A DNA stretch of 64,000 nucleotides from Prevotellaceae bacterium (GTDB lineage: Bacteria > Bacteroidota > Bacteroidia > Bacteroidales > Bacteroidaceae), in assembly GCA_015257125.1 (NCBI GenBank), contig JABZKU010000001.1:62001-126000 (forward strand), given 5' to 3'. The notes beneath the pieces were generated by a model. That model searched no databases and had not been told where the DNA came from. It worked only from the letters and a program-made list of their open reading frames with translations. Shown piece by piece: positions 24,729 through 32,954 of this stretch. Position 1 is the first letter of the stretch. Each line of letters begins with the position of its first letter. The position numbers and the translations under genes were made by a program.

Positions 24729-26531
24729 ATGTCAGACTACATTGTTTCGGCCCGCAAATATCGCCCCACGAGTTTCGACTCGGTGGTGGGACAGAAGGCC
24801 CTGACCACTACACTCAAAAACGCCATTGCCGGCGGAAAATTGGCGCACGCCTATCTGTTTTGCGGCCCTCGTGGGGTGGGTAAAACGACTTCGGCGCGCA
24901 TTTTTGCCAAGACAATCAACTGCCTTACGCCCACTTCGGCGGGGGAGGCTTGTGACAGCTGCGAAAGTTGTGTGGCGTTCAACGAAGGACGCTCGTACAA
25001 CATTCATGAATTGGACGCGGCGTCGAACAACTCGGTCGACGATATTCGCGAACTCATCGAGCAAGTGCAGATCCCGCCGCAGGTGGGGCGCTATAAGGTG
25101 TTCATCATCGACGAGGTGCACATGCTCTCGCAAGCGGCCTTCAACGCGTTTCTCAAAACGCTCGAGGAGCCGCCCGCGCATGCCATCTTTATCTTGGCTA
25201 CGACCGAGAAACACAAGATTCTGCCCACCATCCTGTCGCGTTGTCAGATCTATGACTTCAACCGCATGGAAGTGCCCGAAACGGTGGCGCACCTCAAGCA
25301 CGTGGCGGAGAGCGAGGGGATAAAATATGAAGAGGAGGCGCTCAATGTCATCGCGCGAAAAGCCGACGGCGGTATGCGCGATGCGCTTTCGATCTTCGAT
25401 CAGGTGGCTTCGTTCACGAACGGAAATATTACCTACGCCCAGACGATTGAGAACCTCAATGTGCTGGACTATGATTACTATTTCGATGTGACCGACCGCA
25501 TCTTGGCCGTGGATATTCCGCAGGTGATGCTCACGCTCGACGGGGTGCTGAGCAAAGGTTTCGAGGCGGGGCATTTCATCGGTGGTTTGGCGGGGCACTT
25601 CCGCGACCTGTTGGTGAGCCGCGACGCGCAAACGCTCCCCCTCCTCGAGGTGGCGGAGAGTGTAAGGGCGCGCTATGCCGAACAGGCGGCACGTTGTACA
25701 CCGCGCTTCCTTTATGCCGCGCTGAAATTGTGCAACGATTGTGACATCAACTACCGCACCGCACCCAACAAGCGCTTGTTGGTGGAACTGACACTGATCC
25801 AAGTGGCACAACTCTTGCAACAAGAGGACGTGCCCCCTTCCGGGCGTCGCCCTACGCTGCGACTTCTCCCCATCTTTAAGCCGGCAGCGGTCCAGGTACC
25901 GACGGCCGGTGCGCCTCTTCAGAAAACGAGTGCGCCTCCCTCTGCGAATGCCGCGGCAGTTCACCCGGCAATGACCCCTCCGACGACGCCGGCTCCTGCA
26001 GCGCCGCGACAAACACCCACGCCGCGCACGGCTCATCAGCAGTTGGCGACGACGAAACTCCAAACCATTTCGCTCACTCGACGACCACAGCCAACCGCCG
26101 GCACGGAATTGCCCGCTGCTGCGCCGGAAACGGCCGGCGGACAGCCGACAACAGTGACGCGCAACGAGCCATTCAACGTGGAAGCGCTGGAATACCAGTG
26201 GATGCGCTTCGCCAACGAACTCCCCCCGGTGCAACTGGCCGATGCCGGTCGCTTGAAAATGATTCGGCCGCAGTTGGCAGACGGACAACGTGTGGTGGGC
26301 GTGGTGGAAAATGAGGCGGCCGCGGCGCATCTGAACAAAATCTTGCCGGCGATGACGGCTTTCCTTCGTCGCGAACTGCGCAACGACAATGTGGTGGTGA
26401 CTTTTGTGGTGAGTACGGCTACTCCCGAGAAGAAGCGCGTGTATTCGCCGCGTGACATTTTCCGCCAGATGGTCGAAAACAACGAGGCGTTCCAGCGCTT
26501 GGCGGTGGAACTCCAACTCGAATTACATTGA
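24729..26531 (+). CDS. dnaX: DNA polymerase III subunit gamma/tau
   Basis: I start at ATG 24729 (MSDYIVSARKYRPTSFDSVV). The clamp-loader ATPase shows Walker A GPRGVGKT (residues 46-53), a zinc cluster with Cys65, Cys75, Cys78 and Cys81, the DEVH box in FIIDEVHMLS and the SRC motif in ILSRCQIYDF. After about residue 375 comes a Pro/Ala/Thr-rich linker and a C-terminal tau-like domain. It loads the sliding clamp. TATCTTTG at 24702-24709 is a likely -7 box. Confidence 0.95.
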   Translation: MSDYIVSARKYRPTSFDSVVGQKALTTTLKNAIAGGKLAHAYLFCGPRGVGKTTSARIFAKTINCLTPTSAGEACDSCESCVAFNEGRSYNIHELDAASNNSVDDIRELIEQVQIPPQVGRYKVFIIDEVHMLSQAAFNAFLKTLEEPPAHAIFILATTEKHKILPTILSRCQIYDFNRMEVPETVAHLKHVAESEGIKYEEEALNVIARKADGGMRDALSIFDQVASFTNGNITYAQTIENLNVLDYDYYFDVTDRILAVDIPQVMLTLDGVLSKGFEAGHFIGGLAGHFRDLLVSRDAQTLPLLEVAESVRARYAEQAARCTPRFLYAALKLCNDCDINYRTAPNKRLLVELTLIQVAQLLQQEDVPPSGRRPTLRLLPIFKPAAVQVPTAGAPLQKTSAPPSANAAAVHPAMTPPTTPAPAAPRQTPTPRTAHQQLATTKLQTISLTRRPQPTAGTELPAAAPETAGGQPTTVTRNEPFNVEALEYQWMRFANELPPVQLADAGRLKMIRPQLADGQRVVGVVENEAAAAHLNKILPAMTAFLRRELRNDNVVVTFVVSTATPEKKRVYSPRDIFRQMVENNEAFQRLAVELQLELH

Positions 26532-26589
26532 TCCACACGGATCATGCTCGATAGTTCATTCTAAAATACTCATTTATTATACTCCTGAC

Positions 26590-27300
26590 ATGGCAGACAA
26601 AAAGAATCGCTATATCACCGTGGCTTACAAACTCTATTCGGACAACGAACAGGGTATCCACGAGATTTTTGAGGAAGCTCCCGAAGCACATCCTTTCCAA
26701 TTCATCACCGGTCTTTCGGCCGCCCTCCCCGCTTTCGAAGCGCAGGTGGCTGATCTCAACGAAGGCGACAGTTTCGACTTCACGCTGAGCGTGGAAGAGG
26801 CTTTCGGCCCCTATGAGGAAGAACACGTGATCGAGGTACCGAAAGAGATGTTCCACGTGGACGGACGTTTCGACAAAACGCAAATTTATCCCGGCGCCAT
26901 TTTGCCCCTCGTGAACGAGGAGGGAATGCGCTTCGAGGGATTGGTGCTCGATGTGAAGGAAAGCACCGTTAAACTCGATTTGAACCACCCCTTGGCCGGT
27001 CGCGACTTGCACTATGTGGGTAAGGTAGTGACAGCCCGCGACGCGACGCCCGAAGAAATTCAGGGTATGATCAACATGATGTCGGGCGAAGGTTGCGGTT
27101 GTGGTCACGACCACGGCGACGACCACGAATGCTGCGGTGGACACGGCCATCATCACCATGGCGACGACCACGAGTGCTGCGGCGGTCACGGTCATCACCA
27201 CCATGGCGACGACCACGAGTGCTGCGGCGGACATGGACACCATCACCACGACCACGATCATGGTCATGGCGAAGGCGGTTGCGCTTGCGGCGGTCGCTGA
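26590..27300 (+). CDS. slyD: SlyD-type FKBP peptidyl-prolyl isomerase with His/Cys metal-binding tail
   Basis: A 236-residue protein. Residues 1-70 and 125-160 make the split FKBP domain (FQFITGLSAALPAFE, ALPLVNEEG-like strand), with an insert-in-flap domain between. The C-terminus from about residue 165 is a metal-binding tail with three tandem copies of a 15-residue unit (GDDHECCGGHGHHHH) and more His/Cys beyond. SlyD proteins fold other proteins and deliver nickel or zinc. The DNA repeat unit is 45 bp, so the copy number could vary between strains. Confidence 0.92.
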   Translation: MADKKNRYITVAYKLYSDNEQGIHEIFEEAPEAHPFQFITGLSAALPAFEAQVADLNEGDSFDFTLSVEEAFGPYEEEHVIEVPKEMFHVDGRFDKTQIYPGAILPLVNEEGMRFEGLVLDVKESTVKLDLNHPLAGRDLHYVGKVVTARDATPEEIQGMINMMSGEGCGCGHDHGDDHECCGGHGHHHHGDDHECCGGHGHHHHGDDHECCGGHGHHHHDHDHGHGEGGCACGGR

Positions 27301-27487
27301 GGACTGCCTGTGAAAACAGCTCTTTTCGTATTGATCGGCGGCGCGCCTGAGATGAAAATATCGTGGCAAGCCCGAATCTGTTTTCGTCCAACTCTGCAGG
27401 AGTTGTCAAGGTGCGTTCAGCTGTTGACACCGTCCTATAGAGAAAAGACGTCAAACTTGATGAATGAGAGGAGTCTGCGCAAAATAA

Positions 27488-27524
27488 ATGAGAGCTTTCG
27501 CACCAAAAGGGCGAAGGCTCTCAT
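27488..27524 (+). terminator. hairpin between slyD and aroC
   Basis: A 14-bp stem (ATGAGAGCTTTCGC with GCGAAGGCTCTCAT, one G-T pair) and a 9-nt loop. The following bases CGTTTATG are only weakly T-rich, so this may be a partial terminator or an mRNA-stabilising hairpin. Confidence 0.5.
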
Positions 27525-27551
27525 CGTTTATGATCAGCAAAAAAGAAGATT

Positions 27552-28625
27552 ATGAATACGTTTGGTCATTATTTTCGACTGACGACCTTCGGCGAGAGCC
27601 ACGGTACAGCCGTGGGCGGCGTGATCGACGGCATGCCTCCCGGTGTGGAGGTGGATGTGGACTACATTCAGCGCGAATTGGATCGTCGTCGACCCGGGCA
27701 GAGCCGGATCACGACCCCGCGCAGCGAAGGCGACCGCGTAGAGTTGCTTTCGGGCGTGTTTGAAGGGCGTACAACCGGTTGTCCCATTGGATTTGTGGTG
27801 CGCAACGAGCAACAACATTCCGCAGACTACGATAATTTGCGCGATGTGTTTCGTCCGTCGCATGCCGATTTCACCTATCAAATGAAATATGGGGTGCGCG
27901 ACCACCGCGGAGGTGGCCGAAGTTCGGCACGCGAAACCATTAGTCGTGTGGTGGGAGGCGCCTTTGCGAAACTCCTCTTGGCCGATTTGGGCGTGGACAT
28001 CAAGGCTTGGACGCGACAAGTGGGGAATGTGGTGCTCGATCGAGATTATCGCGAATTACGCCTCGATCAGATTGAAGCGAACGCCGTGCGCTGTCCCGAT
28101 GTCGAAGTGGCGGCAGAAATGGAGCGTTTGATCTTGGAAGTACGTGCCGAGGGTGACACCATCGGTGGAGTGGTGGAATGCGTGGTGCGCGGCTGTCCGC
28201 CGGGGTGGGGCGCGCCCGTCTTCGACAAACTCCACGCGCAGTTAGGCGCGGCGATGTTGAGCATCAATGCAGCCAAGGGCTTCGAATGTGGAGCGGGATT
28301 TGCCGGTTGCGCCCTGAGAGGATCGCAACTCAACGATATATTTGTTCCCGGATTCGCCACGGTGACCAACCACAGTGGCGGTATTCAAGGCGGCATCTCC
28401 AACGGCCAAGACATTGTTTTCCGAGTGGCTTTCAAACCCGTGGCGACCCTCCTGCGCGACCAGCAAACGATAACCAAGACCGGCGAATCGACGGTGGTGC
28501 ATGCCAAAGGCCGTCACGACCCTTGTGTGTTGCCACGCGCCGTGCCGATTGTTGAGGCGATGGCGGCCATGGTTTTGGCCGATGCCTATTTGCAGCAGCG
28601 CACTGTCGCATCGGAAATCGACTAA
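27552..28625 (+). CDS. aroC: chorismate synthase
   Basis: A 357-residue protein with all family signatures: FRLTTFGESHGTAVGGVIDG at the start, the RHRGGGRSSARET-type FMN/substrate segment (RDHRGGGRSSARETISRVVG), and FKPVATLLRDQQT near the end. It converts EPSP to chorismate using reduced FMN, the last step of the shikimate pathway and the precursor of tryptophan made or salvaged elsewhere in the cell. Confidence 0.96.
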   Translation: MNTFGHYFRLTTFGESHGTAVGGVIDGMPPGVEVDVDYIQRELDRRRPGQSRITTPRSEGDRVELLSGVFEGRTTGCPIGFVVRNEQQHSADYDNLRDVFRPSHADFTYQMKYGVRDHRGGGRSSARETISRVVGGAFAKLLLADLGVDIKAWTRQVGNVVLDRDYRELRLDQIEANAVRCPDVEVAAEMERLILEVRAEGDTIGGVVECVVRGCPPGWGAPVFDKLHAQLGAAMLSINAAKGFECGAGFAGCALRGSQLNDIFVPGFATVTNHSGGIQGGISNGQDIVFRVAFKPVATLLRDQQTITKTGESTVVHAKGRHDPCVLPRAVPIVEAMAAMVLADAYLQQRTVASEID

Positions 28626-28869
28626 CCGTTCTTGGGTAACTCAACAGACGGCGGATTTTGCAGCAAGCGCGCTTTGTTTGTCAGACGATTGCCACTTATT
28701 TCTCGATGGATTGCCCTCTTTTCTCGGCAGATCTCTGTATTGAGCGCGAATTATTGTCGTGAAATGAGGCAGCTCGGAGCATCTTGTACTGTTTTTCGGC
28801 CTTTTTTTGTGTTGTACGGCAACTTTTGAGTTAAAATAGGGCGCGAATGGAGGTTTTTATCGTCTTTTG

Positions 28870-28901
28870 CTTGCTGTATGTTTGCAAAAGGTCTATATTT
28901 G
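28870..28901 (+). promoter_or_regulatory. Bacteroidota-type promoter in front of a candidate small RNA
   Basis: CTTG (28870-28873), 20 nt, then TATATTTG (28894-28901). No gene follows on this strand. Confidence 0.65.
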
Positions 28902-28906
28902 CACTA

Positions 28907-29009
28907 TGTAGTTGTCGCGATGATAACGAGAAAATAGTTTAGTTAAGTCTAGTTTAGTTTTTGTGTTGGTTAATGGGGCACCGTAATGACGGATGTCCCA
29001 TTAATTTTT
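28907..29009 (+). ncRNA. candidate orphan small RNA
   Basis: A transcript from about 28907 (predicted from the promoter) would end at the terminator stem 28970-28980/28994-29004 (TTAATGGGGCA with TGTCCCATTAA) followed by TTTTT. The product would be about 100 nt, with a 5' half rich in TAGTTTAGTT-type repeats. It holds no convincing ORF and the downstream genes are on the other strand. The region 28626-28869 is otherwise empty. Confidence 0.45.
28970..29009 (+). terminator. intrinsic terminator of the candidate small RNA
   Basis: An 11-bp stem with one G-T pair, a 13-nt loop and five Ts. It could also act weakly for the minus-strand gene, whose stop lies 125 nt away. Confidence 0.7.
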
Positions 29010-29133
29010 GTGTGGAACGCCGTAGACTCCGGGAAGTGCACGGTGGTTTCACGTCATAGACTTAAAGTACTCGTTTGTGCCCATTTCCTTGTTGCGTAGC
29101 CGTTTTTTTCGTCCGGCCACGTTTCTCCCCGTC

Positions 29134-30234
29134 TTAGTAGAAAAAGTCCGACACAAGCGGTAAATGGTCACTGATTCCACCATGATAGAAAGGACCGAGG
29201 TAACTGCGGAAAGGTTTCGTGAGCGTGCCGCGTCCCAAGGGCTCCAACAAAGGTGGGAAAGTGAGGAGGAAAACAGACCGTATGGACGTGTGGAAAGGCA
29301 TTTCCGAGGAGAGTAGCGCCGGCGAAACGAGCATTTGATCGATCCGACTCCATTCACCGCGAAAATAATACGTGCCGGCGATGTCTTCGTGCCCCTCAGC
29401 CGGCAGCGGTGTGGCATGTGGAGTGAGCGCAATGAAGGTGGGCGAAAGCACTTCGCGGATAGAACGGTTTTGCGGTTCGTCGTTGAAGTCGCCCATAGCC
29501 AGTAGCAGCGGACGATGGCGCAGATGCGCGATGCTGTCGGCCATTTCACGCAGCAGCTGTGCTGCGCGCAACCGATAAGGCTCGGAGGCCGTAGCCCCTC
29601 CGCGACGCGACGGGAAATGCACGACAAAAACATCGAGGGTGTCGCCATGAGGCAGCCGTCCCGCCACGTGCAGCAGGTCGCGCGTCGGACGTTCTCGCGC
29701 AGCGTCGTAGGGCACGCGGCGCGTTTCGCTATGCAAATACGCAAAAGTCTCGGGCTGATAAAGGAGAGCGACGTCGATGCCGCGCCGATCTGCGCTGTGC
29801 GTGACTACGTAGTGGTAGCCGAGGCGCGCAAGCCGGGTACGGTGGCAGAGAAAATGCACCACACTGTCATTTTCCACTTCACAAAGCGCCACCAAGTCCA
29901 CCGGTTGCAGTCCGCCGGCGGCAAGAATCGTTTTGGCGAGCGATGCTTGTTTGTGGAGGTAGCGCGGTGTGTTCCAGCGTCGTTCGGCAGTGGGGAGAAA
30001 CTCCTCATCGGCGAAGCCCTCATCGTGCAGCGTGTCGTAGAGGTTTTCGACGTTCCACTCCATCGCGCGGAATCGCACGGCGCGCTTTTGTGGAGTGTGG
30101 AAAAGCCCCGTCTGCCGTTGTGCAAAGCTGGAGAGCACACCGCAACACGATAAGAGACAAAGGAAAATGCCGAGTAGAAAAGCACGAAATAGCAGCAAAG
30201 AACCGGCAAAATGAAGGCGTATTTGGTGTTTCAT
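29134..30234 (-). CDS. secreted endonuclease/exonuclease/phosphatase-fold protein
   Basis: A 366-residue protein with an N-terminal signal or membrane segment (LLLFRAFLLGIFLCLLSCCG). The EEP fold is shown by RAMEWNVENLYD (metal-binding Asn/Glu), LVALCEVEND, LLLAMGDFNDEP and the final GGISDHLPLVSDFF (catalytic Asp-His). Bacteroidota members are often annotated as secreted nucleases or phosphodiesterases. It is 58 nt downstream of rlmH and probably cotranscribed. Confidence 0.85.
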   Translation of the reverse strand: MKHQIRLHFAGSLLLFRAFLLGIFLCLLSCCGVLSSFAQRQTGLFHTPQKRAVRFRAMEWNVENLYDTLHDEGFADEEFLPTAERRWNTPRYLHKQASLAKTILAAGGLQPVDLVALCEVENDSVVHFLCHRTRLARLGYHYVVTHSADRRGIDVALLYQPETFAYLHSETRRVPYDAARERPTRDLLHVAGRLPHGDTLDVFVVHFPSRRGGATASEPYRLRAAQLLREMADSIAHLRHRPLLLAMGDFNDEPQNRSIREVLSPTFIALTPHATPLPAEGHEDIAGTYYFRGEWSRIDQMLVSPALLSSEMPFHTSIRSVFLLTFPPLLEPLGRGTLTKPFRSYLGPFYHGGISDHLPLVSDFFY

Positions 30235-30292
30235 GGGACAGAAAAAAGAGCAACGCCGACCACTTATCGGCGGAACGAGATGCGCCGGGGAA

Positions 30293-30766
30293 TCATTCGT
30301 GGTGATAAGGTTCGCCGCGGAGGATCGTCATGGCACGATACAGTTGCTCGGTGAAAAACAGGCGCACCATTTGGTGGGAAAAGGTGAGGCGCGAGAGCGA
30401 AATTTTGCCGTTGGCGCGCGCATAGACGGCCGGAGAGAACCCATAGGGACCGCCGACGACGAAAACCAAGCGGCGCGCGCCGCTGCTGTGCTGACGATCG
30501 AGGAAAGCGGCGAACTCTATGGAGCGAAACTCGCGCCCACCTTCGTCGAGCAGCCAAACAGCATCACCGTCTTTCATCGAGCGCAAGAGCAATTCGCCCT
30601 CGCGTTCTTTCTGTTGTTCGAAAGAGAGTGATTTCGCATTCTTCAATTCGGGAATCACCTCGAGCTCAAACGGCATATAGTGTTTAATCCGGCCGGTGTA
30701 ATCGTCGATGAGGGTCGAAAGATGCTTGTCGACGGTGCGACCGACGACCAAAAGGAGCAATTTCAT
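30293..30766 (-). CDS. rlmH: 23S rRNA (pseudouridine1915-N3)-methyltransferase
   Basis: I start at ATG 30766 (MKLLLLVVGRTVDKHLSTLI), giving 157 residues, the normal length. The SPOUT signature VFVVGGPYGFSPAVYARANG and the end LTFSHQMVRLFFTEQLYRAM…GEPYHHE are diagnostic. It methylates pseudouridine 1915 in helix 69 of the large ribosomal subunit. Confidence 0.96.
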   Translation of the reverse strand: MKLLLLVVGRTVDKHLSTLIDDYTGRIKHYMPFELEVIPELKNAKSLSFEQQKEREGELLLRSMKDGDAVWLLDEGGREFRSIEFAAFLDRQHSSGARRLVFVVGGPYGFSPAVYARANGKISLSRLTFSHQMVRLFFTEQLYRAMTILRGEPYHHE

Positions 30767-30901
30767 AGGGAGAAGAGAGATTTTTCGATGAGCGGGTAGA
30801 GAGGGTAATAGCCGTGATACAGCGCTGTTCGAAGCCCTTGTCAACCAAGGCACAGCCTAAGTGTTCAACAGAAGAAGGCCTACCCGAAACAGAAAGCCCT
30901 C

Positions 30902-30930
30902 CTGCTCGAAATGCGAACGAGTTCGAGCAG
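30902..30930 (-). terminator. possible terminator of the zinc-ribbon gene
   Basis: A 9-bp stem, CTGCTCGAA with TTCGAGCAG. On the minus strand it is followed by a short T-containing stretch (GGGCTTTCTG), so efficiency is doubtful. Nothing else readable lies in 30767-31029. Confidence 0.35.
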
Positions 30931-31029
30931 AAGGGCGATTGCGCGGTTGCGCCGGGCGAAGAGGGCGAGTTGTCGGGCTTCGGTGCCGTGAACTGTTGAG
31001 CACACACCACCGATACCGGCGAACGCAAT

Positions 31030-31851
31030 TTATTCTTCGGTCTTTTTCCGACGTGTGGTGCGGCGCTTGGGCTTTTCTTCGGCGGGAGCCTCGATTTTCA
31101 CACCGGCCAATTCGGGGTCGATCATGATGCGGCCGCAGTATTCGCAGACGATGATCTTCTTGCGCATGCGGATATCGAGCTGACGCTGGGGCGGAATCTT
31201 GTTGAAGCAACCACCGCAGGCATCACGCTGCACATAGACGATGCCCAAACCGTTGCGCGAACTCTTGCGGATGCGTTTGAAAGCCGTGAGCAAGCGCGGT
31301 TCGATGTTCGTTTCGAGCGACTTCGCTTTTTCGCGGAGCTTTTCTTCCTCCGCCTTCGTTTCCGACACAATTTCGTCAAGCTCCGTGCGCTTCAAATCGA
31401 GGTCTTGTTGACGGATGTGGAGCGTTTCGTTGCCGCGGTTCAGGTCGCCCTGCTTGAGTTCGATGAGACGTTCGGCCTCGCGAATCTTCTTTTTCAGCAG
31501 TTCGATCTCCAAGCCTTGGAATTCGATCTCCTTCGTGAGGTTATCGTATTCGCGGTTGTTGCTCACATTGTCGAGTTGCTTCTCGTAGCGCGTCACCATT
31601 TCCTGAGCGGTGCTGATGTCTTCGTGCTTGCGAGCGATGTCCGCCTTGATCGTCTCGATTTCTTCTTCGTACTTCTTGAGACGGTGGGTCAGTCCTTCGA
31701 TCTCGTCTTCCAAATCTTGCACTTCGAGCGGAAGTTCGCCGCGCAAGGTCTTGATCTTGTCGATTTCCGAAAGTTTAGTCTGCAGTTGGTAGAGGTTTTT
31801 CAACTTCTGTTCCACAGACAAATCGGCGGGATTTTCTTTTTTGCTTGCCAT
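31030..31851 (-). CDS. C4-type zinc-ribbon protein with long coiled coil (DUF164)
   Basis: I start at ATG 31851 (MASKKENPADLSVEQKLKNL). Of 273 residues, about 15-195 are a charged coiled coil; the C-terminal zinc ribbon has CGGCFNKIPP and CEYCGRI pairs of cysteines, followed by a lysine-rich tail. The family is widespread and probably RNA- or nucleic-acid-associated, but its role is not settled. It lies 98 nt downstream of the Nif3 gene, its usual neighbour in this group. Confidence 0.85.
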   Translation of the reverse strand: MASKKENPADLSVEQKLKNLYQLQTKLSEIDKIKTLRGELPLEVQDLEDEIEGLTHRLKKYEEEIETIKADIARKHEDISTAQEMVTRYEKQLDNVSNNREYDNLTKEIEFQGLEIELLKKKIREAERLIELKQGDLNRGNETLHIRQQDLDLKRTELDEIVSETKAEEEKLREKAKSLETNIEPRLLTAFKRIRKSSRNGLGIVYVQRDACGGCFNKIPPQRQLDIRMRKKIIVCEYCGRIMIDPELAGVKIEAPAEEKPKRRTTRRKKTEE

Positions 31852-31949
31852 ATATATAGTGGAGTTTAATCGTAGGGACGCGCCTCGCCCGTCTTCCGCT
31901 TTCCGTTGTCGTCGGAGCGAGCAAAAAGGGGAGGGGCGGTGTGTCGTGT

Positions 31950-32729
31950 TTAGAGATAATGGATCGGGTTGGTGCAAATGGTCGTTTGCGCCGTGGGCAA
32001 ATCCGGAAAATTGTCGCGAAGGAGGCGTTCGAGTAAATCAATCGTGAAGCGTTCGCTCTGATAGTGCCCCAAAGCCGCGAGCCACAGTTCGTTTTCGTGC
32101 CCGAAAAAGTGGTGATAGCCGATCTCGCCCGTGAGATAGAGGTCAGCGCCCACTTCCGCTGCTCTGTCGATGAGAAATTCGCCCGCGCCGCCGCAGAGCG
32201 CAATGCGCTGAATCTGACGTTTCGGTCCCGGCGTGTAGAGGAGCGCGTCGACGCCAAATTGTTGCTTCACCGTAGCCAACCAGTGTTGAGCATCAACGGG
32301 TTGTGGGAGTTCGCCGACCAGTCCGCTACCCGCATCCTTGCAGGGGATGGGCGAAAGCCAGTCGAGTTTTTGGAGTCCGAGTCGCGCTGCGATTTCGAAA
32401 TTCACTCCGCCGCGCGCATTGTCGAGGTTCGTGTGCGCCGCATAGATCGCGATGTCGCGTTGCACGGCCAGGCGGATGCAACGTTGCACCTGCGTGCTGT
32501 CGCTCACGCACTTCACGCCGCGAAACAGCAGTGGGTGGTGCGCAACGATGAGGTTAAAGCCTAAGCGAGAAGCCTCTTCGATCACGGCTTCCGTCACGTC
32601 TAAACACAATAATGCCCCTGAACACTCGTTCCCTGTTATTCCTATCTGCAAGCCGGCATTGTCGTAGCCTTCCTGCAGGGGCAGCGGAGCGAAATTTTCA
32701 AGGGCGCGTGCGATTTCTTGAATCTGCAT
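31950..32729 (-). CDS. Nif3-like dinuclear metal-centre protein
   Basis: I start at ATG 32729 (MQIQEIARALENFAPLPLQE). The 259-residue protein has the metal ligands in YDNAGLQIG, LIVAHHPLLFRG, AAHTNLDNARGG and TGEIGYHHFFGHE. Nif3/YqfO proteins form hexameric rings with two metals per subunit; a GTP cyclohydrolase activity has been discussed for some members, but the role here is open. Confidence 0.9.
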   Translation of the reverse strand: MQIQEIARALENFAPLPLQEGYDNAGLQIGITGNECSGALLCLDVTEAVIEEASRLGFNLIVAHHPLLFRGVKCVSDSTQVQRCIRLAVQRDIAIYAAHTNLDNARGGVNFEIAARLGLQKLDWLSPIPCKDAGSGLVGELPQPVDAQHWLATVKQQFGVDALLYTPGPKRQIQRIALCGGAGEFLIDRAAEVGADLYLTGEIGYHHFFGHENELWLAALGHYQSERFTIDLLERLLRDNFPDLPTAQTTICTNPIHYL

Positions 32730-32778
32730 AAGCTGGTGCGCTATAAATGGACACGGCGGAAATGCCGAATCGCACGGG

Positions 32779-32810
32779 CAAAAATACAACTTTCTCCCGG
32801 AAAAAACAAA
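32779..32810 (-). promoter_or_regulatory. Bacteroidota-type promoter of the Nif3/zinc-ribbon operon
   Basis: On the minus strand: TTTG (32807-32810), 20 nt, TATTTTTG (32779-32786). The start would be about 40 nt before the ATG at 32729. Confidence 0.75.
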
Positions 32811-32868
32811 TCCTTGCGCTGATTCTCAACGAACTGAGGGCAAGAACGCAACGATGTGGGAAGAAAAA

Positions 32869-32896
32869 GGGTGATTTCCCGCAAAGGAAATCACCC
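32869..32896 (-). terminator. intrinsic terminator of the alpha-galactosidase operon
   Basis: An 11-bp perfect stem (GGGTGATTTCC with GGAAATCACCC), followed on the minus strand by TTTTTCTT. It lies 59 nt after the stop of the GH27 gene. Confidence 0.8.
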
Positions 32897-32954
32897 CATC
32901 TATTGGATTGTAGACGCAGCAGCCGGTACGAAAGCACCGAGCCCCGTCGAAGCA

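Noticed and set aside
24732..26516. 594-codon minus-strand ORF
   Set aside because: Antisense to dnaX, whose domains are clear; the shadow is caused by the high-GC codon bias.
27100..27290. Regular 45-bp repeats, CRISPR-like at first sight
   Set aside because: Units are in frame and adjacent with no unique spacers; they encode the SlyD metal tail.
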